Shown here piece after piece: positions 22,655-33,260 of a stretch of 64,000 nucleotides of DNA. Positions within the stretch are counted from its first letter, which is position 1; each line of letters opens with the position of its first letter. Both the position numbers and the translations under genes were made by a program. Source of the stretch: Rhizophlyctis rosea (taxonomy: Eukaryota > Chytridiomycota > Chytridiomycetes > Rhizophlyctidales > Rhizophlyctidaceae); NCBI GenBank assembly GCA_027596075.1, contig JADGJC010000060.1, positions 104,177 to 168,176 on the forward strand. Reading direction: 5' to 3'. A model generated the notes under the pieces. The model was given only the letters and a program-made list of their open reading frames with translations, was not told where the DNA came from and searched no databases.

Positions 22655-23580
22655 ATGGGTACTGCCGTCAAGGACCTTCATTTCAACTACTTCACCCCAC
22701 CCCTCTCGCCGGTGTTACGTCCATCCAAGTATACCAGGGCTACTGTGACCCGGAGTAATCCTCCTCTGGTGGGTCTGATGATCCGCAAGGGGCTTGGCGG
22801 AACCCATCCTTCTCAAAGACCCTGACAAAACTCACGTACGGCGTGCAACCCATGGTCGCCAATATCAGTGGTTCGCTGGCTTTCACCTTCTTCAAACCAA
22901 GCCCTACCATCCACTCTCCCCGCATCGACTATGACCCCCATCCGTCCAAAGTGCCCTCCCACCGCCACTGGCTGGTGCATCGGATGCGAGAGAGCTGAAG
23001 TCAGGTTGAAGAAGGCACCGACTTGATCATTGCGGGTCACATAAACGCCTTCCTATACCTCGCTATCGAAAGCGACCATTTGCTCTGGAAGCACAAGTGT
23101 ATGTTTGGGCCTTCCAAGGTCAACCGTTTCGCAGACGGCCATCACCGAAGGATTGATTTAGCAGGAGACGTGGCCTTCGGGAGATTTCGAAAAGGTTGGG
23201 ACTTGATGATGATCTCAGGATCCAGCGTTTTCTGAAGATCAATCAAATCTTCCCGGCGGTCAATATCCTTTACCTTCATGACGCGTGGGGTTGGAAGACA
23301 TATTTGAGGAATGATAAGGTCTGCATGTCTAAGTGGGCAGAACATCGAGGGTATGTATCATTATATTGTGATTGAATTATATTGTGCTTGAACTGTATTG
23401 TGTTTGAATTGTATTATTTGAATTGTTTTGTGTTTGGGACAGGCTCATTGACATACTTTCCTTCATTTCCATACAGCTATTTGCACACCCTCTTGTCGGA
23501 GAATTTGGGCATCAAGTCAGGGATATACAGCTTCCATAGAATCGTGACTGTCCTGGGGTCGCTAGCTACATCCTCCCGCT
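22655..23580 (+). pseudogene. degraded plus-strand coding remnant, identity unclear
   Basis: Plus-strand frames of protein-like composition follow one another with stops and frame changes. About 22700-23000 gives KTLTKLTYGVQPMVANISGS in one frame; 23010-23230 gives EEGTDLIIAGHINAFLYLAI and then FADGHHRRIDLAGDVAFGRF. 23240-23340 gives LYLHDAWGWKTYLRNDK in another. The block DLIIAGHINAF resembles the VDLVLAGHVHAYER metal-binding motif of purple acid phosphatases, but too little of the family surrounds it to be sure. It could also be upstream exons of the oxygenase gene downstream. Confidence 0.25.
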
Positions 23581-23589
23581 GATGAGGTG

Positions 23590-24105
23590 CTCTCGCAAGT
23601 CGAGAGAAATGAGGACAATGTATCCGCCTTGAAGGACTTGATGAAGGTGGAAACTGAAGCGGATGAGGTAGAAAATTTGGCGGGGCCATCGTCAGCAAAT
23701 GGAAACTTGGGGCCACGAAGCTGGACTTGGAAGCCCATGCTCGGGATATTGCAGTTCCAACACCCTCGCAAGTCGATGGCAACACTGATATATCACCTAT
23801 GAGCAACTTGATGAGGGCGGACGAGGAAGCGGATGAGTTAAGAAGATTTGGCCGGGTCATCGTGGGCAGAAGGAACGTCTGAGGCCACTAGGAGGGACTT
23901 GGACGCCCCTGCTCCACCCTCCGCACTTCCGACACCCTCGCACGACGATGGCAGCATTGATGTATCAGCCATGAATGATGGGATGAAGGCGGACAATGAA
24001 GGGGAGCAGTTAAAAGATCTGTGGGGGCCATCGTGGAGGGAAAGAACGTCGGAGGCCAGCGAGATGAACTTGGACCCTGCTCCTCCAACTGCACTTCCAA
24101 CACCA
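23590..24105 (+). repeat. three tandem ~170-bp imperfect repeats
   Basis: Three direct copies with unit borders marked by the string CACCCTCGCA or its variants at about 23590, 23761 and 23933, and a last border near 24101; periods are 172 and 168 bases. Each copy carries a Ser/Asp/Glu-rich peptide ending in a Pro/Ala/Leu stretch (for example PPSALPTPS and PPTALPTPP). The copies have drifted apart and the second carries an in-frame TGA (GTC TGA GGC), so only parts of the array are open. They look like decayed protein repeats in the 5' part of the oxygenase gene. Confidence 0.65.
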
Positions 24106-24289
24106 CCCGATACACCCACAAGGTGAGAAAGCCCCCAAAACGTACAGGTTTCGAAAGATAAAACATCCTCATAATTTCCAAGCAGTGCTGCTACCACTTC
24201 TCCTCCACTATCTGCACGGATCGAACCTCTGATAGCGGCAGCGTCTGAGGCGGAAATTTGCCCTGCAGCAATCGCAGACTTAGCGCAAC

Positions 24290-26331
24290 ATTTTGGCGAG
24301 CTGCCAAGCGTTGAAGTCGTCGCAGCATGTCATTCGTGCTCTGTCTCTGAAGACATTTCTCAGAGCGCAACTTCATTCATTCCTCAGAACATGTGTTCAA
24401 AATCCGTTCAGCCGACGATGTCCAATAGCGACTCCATCATCGACAGCGACACCCACCAATCCCCCACTGAAACCAATGGAGAAGTGCCATACCCGCCCAG
24501 CGCCATCGTCACCACAGCATCTCATCTGTGCTCTGTCCCTGAAAAGTCTGCTCAGAACGCATCCCCAACCATTCCGGACCAGCCCTGAAGTCGCGACCGC
24601 ATCTCATCCCTGCTCTATCCCTCAAAACATCCCTCAGAACGCATCCCCAATCTCCATTCAGCCATCAACATTCAACAGCTACTCCTTCCTCGGCAGCGAC
24701 AGCGAGCTGATCGAAGTCAGTGTCACACTCGATACTGATGACAGCCAGGTTGAAACACAGCCACGCAGACTCAAACGCCCTGCAATTTACGAAAGCAGCT
24801 CGACAGCGATCGCAGCTCCCCAACATCCCGTCTCAGTGCTTCCTCCTACGAATGTCGATGGGACTTCACCTCTTCCAGTCCCTCTTCCGACAATGACAGT
24901 GAATACCGACCGAAAGGCAGCAAAAACCGCATAAAGACGCTCCGGAAGAAGCTTCGTAAATGTCGGCCCCGCAGTCAGTATTCCGAATCCGAACCTGAGA
25001 GCGACAATTTGCCGGAGGCATCAGAGTCAGAAGGGGAAGAACCTACCATAACACCTCTCTTCAAACTCTCAACCCACAGCCCTCTGACATCAGAAGCCAT
25101 CCAACCGGACTCATTCTAAACCGGTTGGCTCCAAGAAGCATCCCTCAACAGCATCTACGTCGACAAACCACTCCCAAAATCCTTCCCCTCCGGCTACGTC
25201 CCGGCCCAAGCTCACCGCGTACCGCTCTACACCCTTTCCGGCAACTGCATGATCAACATCAAACGACAATCAGCCCGGGGGTATGGAACCTATCGCCTAT
25301 GTGTTTAGTGGGGAAAAGTATGGGCTGGGAGCGGGTGCGACAGGGAGGTTGAGTACGGCGGTGGATAATTTGTTGGATAGTGGGACTTGGTTGCCAACTA
25401 AGAAGTCCCGGAAGCGGTTTGGTGAGGAGAATAGTAAGCAGGGGGGGAGGAGGGTGGTGGAGGATGAGGAGGAGGGTGCCGGGGAAATGCCAGGTACGCA
25501 GGGTGGAACAGCCACTGGTGAAGCGAGCAACAGCAAGGAAAAAGACCAAGACACGGGCATGATAGGTCGCGGCACACTCCTCAATATGGGTATCTGGGAA
25601 TGGCGCTGTTTCCATGGGAGCCGTTTCGCAGTTGCGCCTCCCACCGATCACCATCACTCCATGCTCAACCACTTCACCTACGGTTTCCAACAACTTCTGG
25701 ACGACACCGGCTCCATCGATCGGATTGTGCGACATCATGAGTTTGTTGATGCGGAGGATTGCCAGAAGCATAAGGAGACAGTGGAGCAGCTTCCGCCGTT
25801 GAGTAGAACGTTGATGCTGAGGAGGACGATGTATCCGACGTTGATCAATCACTGGAATGTGTTGACGGAGAGGAATCATATTGATTTCAATGGATTTAAT
25901 TGGACTGGTGGGTTGGATTATCGCCGTTGTGTAGGACTGATTTTGGTGGTAGTCCTAATTTCTCCTTCTTTTGATCAGTGATGTTCTACTATGGCAACTT
26001 TACCGGAGGTTCCTTGGTCTTTGATAAGCTGCGTGTGGAAACAGCTGTGCATCCTGGTAGGCTCTCGTGTCCTGTTCCTTCCTCCCCAGGTTGGCAACTA
26101 ATGATCTCCTTCATCTCCCATACTACACCAGGAGACATAGTCATTGCCAATACAAACCGTCTGGTCCACCGAGCAAGCACATACAAGGGCAGGAGGTACT
26201 GCACAGTGGCGTGCTTTCATGGGGTCATGTACGACAGATTTCGCAATATTCCGGAACAGATGAGTGCGTGGAGGACCTTGGGGATGGGATTGGATAGGAT
26301 TACACCCGAGATGATCGATGCTTTGTACTGA
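24290..26331 (+). pseudogene. 2-oxoglutarate/Fe(II) oxygenase-domain gene, probably broken
   Basis: The 3' part encodes a double-stranded beta-helix dioxygenase domain. HIDFNGFNW supplies the HxD metal pair, then MFYYGNFTGGSLVF, HPGDIVIANTNRLVHR (distal His) and GRRYCTVACFHG (Arg for 2-oxoglutarate). Two introns (25929-25978, 26056-26131) restore GGLDYRRLMFYY and HPGDIV. The layout resembles fungal TET/JBP-like oxygenases that act on methylated bases in nucleic acid, but substrate is unproven. Upstream, an acidic/Ser-rich region (FLGSDSELIEVSV) changes frame before KTLRKKLRKCRPRSQYSESE. A TAA at 25117-25119 interrupts the same frame before TGWLQEASLNSIYVDKPLPK. A further frame change follows near 25270-25300. 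Three disruptions suggest a pseudogene, although unseen introns or assembly errors could explain some. Degenerate repeats of CSVPEKSAQNASP type lie at 24350-24660. Confidence 0.6.
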
Positions 26332-26548
26332 TCGTTTATGTACTGATGTTTGGATATGAATTTCGTAAAGAATGGCCTGTCCGGATCAAAGAGCCTGTTC
26401 AAAATGTGGTCCATTGGTAACATCCGACGACTGTCTCTCTGAGCGGCGATCCGGGTCGAGGCGTCTGAGACTTCTGTGTGTTTTGAGCGGAACAAGTGGT
26501 TCACGATGTGCGGTCCGGGTGTATTGGTCGACGCGTTACAGAAACCAT

Positions 26549-29500
26549 TCAAACACTCCCCCCACCCACCTCCCCCACCCTCTTCCCCCCATCCTCCCCA
26601 TGAACCCTAACCCGATACAAACACGAATACCTCTCATTCCCCCAATTACTCTTAACCCTGACCACCACAACCCCTACCTTCCCCTCCTTCCCCCCAACCT
26701 CCACAACCCTCCTCCCACTTTCCCGAACCGGCCACGTCCCCATCTCCCCCTCCTTAGCCGGATCAAACACCACATCAACCAGAAGCGCCGCCGCAGGTGT
26801 GTTCTTCTCCCCCGGTTTGGGTTTCTCGTTCACCTTGTCAAGAGGCGGGTTCCGCACCGTCGGTGAATCCAAATCAAGATGACGGAACCGCTCAGGATCA
26901 AGCACGGCCCAGACTTCGACTTCGCGGGGCGCAGAGAGCGGGTTGTCGTGGTCTTTGTGGGATTTTTCGTCCGAGGCGACGAGGGAGAGCGGTGTGTGTT
27001 CCAGTGTGATGTCAGTGGGCATGATGTCGCGGGAGAGGTAGATGCCGAGTGTGCCCTTGTTGCCTGAAATCATCCGCGGACAAAGATATGTTAAATACAA
27101 ATCTCCATCACCACAACCCACAAATACAAAACGAAAAGACCCACCCTTCATAGCCCAACAATTCCCCGGCTGCACATCAGGCCTCAACGCCGTCTTCGGC
27201 GGCCTCCCACTCGGCTTCCTAACTCCAAACACCCGACTAGCCCACCGCAACCCACTCAACTCATAGTCCAAATGGAACGTCTCGCTCGTAAACTCCGGAA
27301 CAACACGCGCCCCTCCACTCTCCAACGCATAATCCGGCATCGCGAGGCGGTCAGCGCGGTACTTTGCGAGCGCGGAGTCGATCATGCCTTGTACCAAGAC
27401 GGTAATGTCCGAATGCGTGAGTTGCGTGGAGGACGTGACGTTGTAGTAGGAACCCGTTGTTGGTGCAGGCCAGGAATGTACGTGGTGAGACGCCGCTTCC
27501 GTGCCGTCGTCATCGACATCCTCTTCCTTGCTTTCACCCCCTTTCTTGAAATGACTCCCAACCCTCCGAATCTTCTCTTCCAACTCCTCAACAACACTCC
27601 CAACCTTCCCCTCAATCCACTTCAACACATCGCCCTTCGTCAAAATAACCCCCTTCTTCCTCCCCTCATCAAACCTCTCATCAAACAAATCCTGCAACGC
27701 TGCCTTGTTATCCTCCAAGAACTGCGCAGCACTCTTCGGAACCCCCTCTCCACCTTCCTTCGACCCCACACTTCCCACCACACCAATCTGCCTAACCAAC
27801 CCTTCAAGCTCACCCTTCTTCACAACTTTCTTCAACGCCTCCTTCAACTTCCCCTCAGCAGCCTCCTCAACACCCCTCACACTCTCCTCAACCTTCTCAA
27901 CCAACCCCTCAACCTTCTTCTTCAACTTCCCACTCTCCCCAACAATCCCCTCAACCCTCTTCTCAACCTCCTCCCTCGTCACAAACCCAACCCCCCGAAC
28001 CTCAGCCATAACCCCCTCCGAAAGACCCTTCAACCTCCCTTCAACCTCCTCAACAAACTCCTTCCTCCCCACAACCCGTTCCTCCAAATACTTCCAAAAC
28101 GCCGGCTGCATCTGCACACTCCCGTCCTCCCCAATAGACGCAACAACAAGCTTCGGCACATGCTCCCGGATAGCATCAACAATCCTCTTGCTCACAACCT
28201 CCGGCACCGTCCGCTTCTCGACTTCGATTAGGCGTTGATCCATAGCCAAGACTTTCTGGTCCACGTCCGTCGCACGGTGGATGAGAGCGTCAACCTGTTC
28301 CTCCAACCTCGTAATCGCCCCCTTCAACACATCCGACTTCCCCGCATTGCCCGAAACCTGATTCCGCAATTCCGCAATCTGCCGCTGGAGCTCCTTCACC
28401 GCCGAGCTATCCACATCACCACCCTCCTTCTGTACCGTTCCCTCCGACAACCTCTCAACAACCCCACGCAACCCAATCACAATCTCCGCCAGCTCCGAAA
28501 GGTTCCCATCGTTCTCCTTCACCAACTTCTTCAAATCCGCCAGGAACGCCGCGTCCTTCTGCGAAACGGCATTCTGCGCCCGGAAGCCCCCCTCCACTTT
28601 CGCCTCCAAATCTTTCACGGTCTTTTCCACGCTTTTGATGCGGCCGTAAATTCTCTCCACGGCGGCGGGATCGCTCGACTGGTTTTCCGAATAGTCGGGA
28701 TTTCCGCTGGTGAAGGGCCACCAATTCCATCTGGGTGTCGGGAACGCGGTTGGTTGTGCCGGTCGAGCTGTCGCTGCCGATTTGGCGGGCGTTGGCAGAG
28801 GGTGGTCGATATTGTCGTGCTGTCCCGCCCCCTTCACCATGATCCAAACAAAGACCCCAATGCCAAGAACAGTAATCACCCTGTTGAAGTTGATCGCTTG
28901 ACGCAGCCATTGGTACGGAGCCCCGATACAAGCGTCGTACAGGAATGTGCAAGGCGCCACGATGAAGGTGTTCAACAATTTCACTACTGTGGACCACAGC
29001 CAGTGGATCGGCCTCCATACAGGTGCCAGTAGTTGAAGAAACCGCGTTTCTCGGATGGAGTCCAAGAGGCTAGGCTCTTCAGGTGCAAAGATAAAAAGCC
29101 GGTTAGCAACGCGGAAGCCTGGAACTTGGATACGAACAGGCATGCTTCAGATTGACGCTCCGCCTCCAGCCGACGTTGCATTTGGGCATTGTTCATCATA
29201 CAAACATACCTTCCATGGTCTCCGTATTCACGTCGACCACTGGTCGTTCGTCCTCTTCTTCCTCTTCCGAGATGTCGTCTTCATGCCTCCAAGGCTGTCG
29301 ACCACGTACTCCTGCAGCGTCATGACGGCTTCTTGATCCGTTTTGTTCATTTTGTTCACTTTCGCGGCGGACGTTCCTGAATTCGTCAACCAAAAACCGT
29401 TGTTCCGGCTCTTCGTCTTTCACTTTATTACGAGTCACCTCGTTTTGCAAGTGGCTGGAAATGGGGATGATGTGTTACTGGCGAATCGAATGAGACAATA

Positions 29501-30160
29501 GAATACATGGCATACCTTGGACCACGTGCTGTCCTGCGTTTGGGCACGACCGTCTGTGGAGTTACTGGGTCAAGATGCTTGATGCCGCCGCCATTCTTGG
29601 AAAACCGGGTGCGACCGGCATTCTCTGTCAAATGGTACCAGGTTAGTATGGTTAGTTTCAGAGTTGGCTTCCTCTTCCCCCCGCACCTCCCTTCTGCCCC
29701 GTCATTGTGTTGCATTCACGCCATAGAGTATGTGCGCGCAGCGCACAGAGAGCCGTTCGCTGCGCTCAAGACCCCCCCCCCCCCCCCCCACATCATCAGA
29801 CCAACAAAAGGATGACTCACCATCCATGATCCCATTGAAAATGGCATTGGATGTTGAAGCGGAGGTTGTAGATGGAATTTGGTAACTGGAGGAACTACCA
29901 GCACCGTAGGTTGTTGTTGTCAGGTGAGTATGTACTGAAGCTGATGCTGACGCTGCTGTTGCGGACGATGAAGAAGAGCCCTGGGGAACCTGATTTGGCT
30001 CTGGCTCAACCGAGGAGGAAGCACGGCGAGAGTCCGATGGGGTCACGGATCTGCGAGGACTTCCAGTTGCGAGTTGGCGGTAGTCGATTTCGCTCCTCCT
30101 GCTCCTGAGTGACCTCCCTCCCGTGCTTTGTGTGCTGTAGTCGTCTCCGTTGTGAGACAT
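26549..30160 (-). CDS. sad1: SUN-domain inner nuclear membrane protein
   Basis: SUN proteins span the inner nuclear membrane and bind KASH proteins in the perinuclear space, tethering cytoskeleton or spindle pole to the nucleus. Exons 29821-30160, 29516-29624, 29210-29454, 27145-29118 and 26549-27063 give about 1060 residues and all phases agree. The start is the ATG at 30160; the longer frame to 30217 begins at TTG. The N-terminal third is Ser/Arg-rich and nucleoplasmic. Hydrophobic segments follow, including RVITVLGIGVFVWIMV. A long coiled coil comes next (many Lys/Glu/Val heptads, 27500-28650). The SUN domain begins DYALESGGARVVPEFTSETF, continues LRPDVQPGNCWAMKG, ITLEHTPLS and SAPREVEVWAV, and ends NWGNERYSCLYRVRVHG. 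The last intron length is a multiple of three and has no stop, so intron retention would keep the frame. Confidence 0.92.
29772..29789 (+). repeat. poly-C homopolymer in a SUN-gene intron
   Basis: A run of about 18 C on the plus strand (poly-G in the transcript) inside the first intron of the SUN gene. Its exact length is prone to sequencing error. Confidence 0.8.
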
Positions 30161-30809
30161 TGATTCGGAATCGTGATCTGTTGTGAATTGTTTCGGCGCG
30201 GTATAGTAGTGTGACAAGGTAGGTGCTTCGCTGTGGCTGTCAACCTGTCAACTTGCTGCGCTGTGCGGTCAGATGGCTTGTTTTACACCGATGGTCAAGC
30301 GATCAACTTACACCAGCAAGCGTGTTTGGTCCACTGCCTTTTGACGGATCACACAATATAATAATCGGTCTAGTGAAAGTGTCGTTTAGTACACGATGGA
30401 GAGTATGAGTGGGGTCGCTGTGCAAAGGGAAAGGAGGGGGTTGTTGGTTTCAAAGTTGTTTGTTCTGAAATCGATCGTGTATGAGGGCATTCCATGTCAC
30501 GTGGTGTTGTGTCCGAAGACAGTGGACAAAGTGACTGAGTCAGAATGACACAGGGCTGCTGGTGTACATTGCATGATGCACCAGGCCACGGTCCACCAGA
30601 TGCACCACTGCATGCTGCACCCTTTCCTCCATTCCTAATTCCCTCTAGCCCAGTAGCGTGGGAAAGTCAAATCTGCCCACTAGAAAAGAAGTGCATATAA
30701 CGTACGACTATCATTCTTGCACCCGGCGATCAATAGTGGGGGAGGCGGAAGCAGGAATAGAGGCGGTTTCTTGTTGTCAACCAATCTGTACTGTGCGCTT
30801 GAATCAACG
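30161..30809. promoter_or_regulatory. divergent promoter region SUN / NRP1-like
   Basis: About 650 bases between divergent starts. Contains a CACGTG palindrome near 30497 and an inverted GTCACGTGGTG context. No coding frame supported. Confidence 0.4.
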
Positions 30810-33144
30810 ATGTCAGATCACTTCCCGGAAGACCCTGCTGCTGCGACACACACCAAATCAGAATCGACGGACGCAGGCCCTGTGACAACCACAACTTCGC
30901 CGCGCTTCGATTTCCTCATTGCACTGCATATCAAAACAACAACCGACGATGTTTATGAAAACTCCGGAAAAGTGGAGGTTCCGCGGGATCGGGCGGAAGT
31001 CATCGCTGTTTCCATGCTCGTCGTAGATACGGCAACGAGGGAACTCGATAGACAGCAGTTTTATGTGAAGCCAGAGAAAACACAAAGCAGCCCACTGGTC
31101 ACCCACTTGACAGGTGTCTCCCAGGAGAGGATTGACGAAGCAGGTGAGGAACTTTGAATCGTCGATTTGGTCTCCCGAGTGAAATTTTTAGGCTAACAGA
31201 AAACTTGGAAGGCTCTCTGAAAGTGGCGATCTCGCAGATCGACTTCTACTTGCAATCAAACTTCACCACCAAGGGCAAAACCTTCTGCTTCGTCACTTAC
31301 GGAGACGACGATTTGCGATTCCACCTGCCTCGAGAAGCCCGTGAGAAATCAACCTCCCTTCCTCCGTACTTCAGTGTATATTTCGACATAAATCAAGAAG
31401 TTGCGAAATGGCAGGCTCTGCAATATGGTAGTCATCGTAACGCAAGGTCGACATTGGGTCAGCTGTGTACTGCCGTGCAAATCATCTATGACAAAACTTC
31501 GGACGATGCCCTGACCGTCGCACAGATCACTGTTGCTCTGCTCGGGTTGATCGAACGACCTGCGCCATCGTCGACGCCCGATGTCGATGTGCCGCTGCGG
31601 CATCCGATAGATTTGGCTGAGCAGCTCAGTCAGTTCAGCGCACAACACTCGAAAATCGTGCGATTTGGTCAATTGCCATTGAAAGCCATTGCAAGGTGAG
31701 CAACTACCATTCGTTACCAATGAAGCTCACTTATCTCATGGTTTGTGTTACAGTGAGGTGGAAGACTGGATCGGGTTGGCGGGGGTGGAGGCGGAATCGG
31801 TGTCGATTATTCGGAAGGATAAACGGCCAGACGGCACAGGCTTTGCCGTCTTCCGCTCACACGAGGATGCAAAGCAGTGTCTCAACCTCAATGGTCGAAT
31901 CCTACCCGCCGGAACGATTGTGGTCAGCCCGTCATCGCAAGCAGAATACGAGTCTTTTGAAAGTATTCGAACACCATTCCCTGTAAGTCTAAGAGCATGC
32001 CTCCCAATCCTTCCCCCGATTTGTCCAACTCATTCCAAACAGACAGAAGAGGAAATCCAAGCATTGGCGCTCCCACCCGACATGAAACCAGGCGACTGGC
32101 TCTGTCCCGTATGCCATTACCACAATTTTGCTGCCCGGCGGGAATGCCCAAAATGCCAAACGCGCAACCCAGCCCCTCCCACCATCATCCCCGTCACACC
32201 GCAAATGATGAACCAGTCCGTCAAACCAGGCGACTGGATCTGCCCCTCCCCCTCCTGCAAATTCCAAAACTTCGCCAACCGCTACGAATGTATGCGCTGC
32301 CGGACTCCTCGACCCTCCGAAAACCGCTCCTTCCACCCCTACGCCCCACACCAAAGCGGGCCCCAATCCTACGGCGCACCCCCGCGAGCGCCCAGCGGCA
32401 GCGCCAAAATGATGCCGGGAGACTGGGTCTGCGCCCGCTGCCAGATGCACAATTTCGCCTCCCGTCAACACTGCATGCAATGCGGCTCCCCCGGCACCGG
32501 CGGCGGCCACCCCATGGGACCACCGGGACGAGACGCACCCTACCCCCCACAACAACGCAGCCGACCTTCGGACCGACCGGGGGATTGGACGTGTCCGAAC
32601 GAACGGTGCCATTACCACAATTACGCTAGCAGGTCGGAATGTTACCGATGCGGGACGAGGAAGAACGCCATGGCGGGTAGTTACCCTGCCCCGCCGCCAC
32701 AACAGATCGCGATGAAACCCGGCGACTGGATCTGTCCCAACCCTGCATGCGGATATCACAACTTTGCGAGAAATACTTCTTGTGCAAAGTGTGGTGCTTC
32801 AGGGGCGGCGGCGTCAACGTATCGTGCTCCTCCGCCGGGGTCTGCACCGACGGCTCCAGCTGGGGCGCCACCTGGTGCGACGAATGGGACGAATGGGTAC
32901 CCTGCGCCTCCGGCTGGGTATTATAGGCAGCAGCAGACTGGGGCGTATGGAGGGCAGCAGCAGTATCCGCCGCAACAGCAGTATGGGTATGGACAGGGGT
33001 ATGGGGGGTATTATCCGCAGGGTGCGCCGCCGCCGCCGCCGGGGTATGCTGCGCCGGCGCCGGGGACGAGTCAGCAGCCTTTGGGGCCGCCTGGAGCGAG
33101 TCAGGCGGGGTATGGGTATGCGCCGCCGCCGCCGGGGTATTCGG
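30810..33144 (+). CDS. NRP1: NRP1-like RNA-binding protein: exonuclease-like fold, RRM, five RanBP2 zinc fingers (3' end in gap)
   Basis: Resembles fungal Nrp1/Asn-rich RNA-binding proteins, found in RNP and stress granules. Exons 30810-31143, 31200-31695, 31754-31982 and 32043 onward join in phase. Residues about 28-180 have an RNase T/DEDD exonuclease-like shape (FDFLIALHIKTT, SSPLVTHLTGVSQERID). The Asp-Glu pair expected in the first motif is missing, so catalysis is unlikely. An RRM-like region follows (VSIIRKDKRPDGTGFAVF). Then five RanBP2-type fingers each start GDW, as in GDWLCPVCHYHNFAARRECP, with W-x-C-x2-4-C..N..C-x2-C. The tail is Gly/Tyr/Pro/Gln-rich (repeated YGGQQQYPPQ, PPPPPGY), a prion-like low-complexity segment that runs into the N gap at 33145. 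The stop is not visible. Confidence 0.85.
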
Positions 33145-33154
33145 NNNNNNNNNN
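33145..33154. other. assembly gap (10 N)
   Basis: Ten undetermined bases within the low-complexity 3' end of the NRP1-like gene. Confidence 0.99.
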
Positions 33155-33260
33155 GTGTCGGTGGGTTTGTGTGGTGTGGTGTGTGTGGGGGGTGGGGGGT
33201 GGGGGTTGTGTTTAGTGGGGTGTTTGTGGGTGTGTGGGTGGGGGGGGTGGGCGGGGTGCA
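33155..33260 (+). repeat. G/T-rich low-complexity tract next to the gap
   Basis: Strand-asymmetric G- and T-only sequence with many G runs of 3-8 (for example GGGGGGTGGGGGGTGGGGG). It could form G-quadruplexes and probably caused the assembly break. Confidence 0.8.

Noticed and set aside
23010..23110. purple-acid-phosphatase-like motif (DLIIAGHINAF)
   Set aside because: Only one of the family's metal-binding blocks was found and the frame is broken on both sides, so no enzyme is called.
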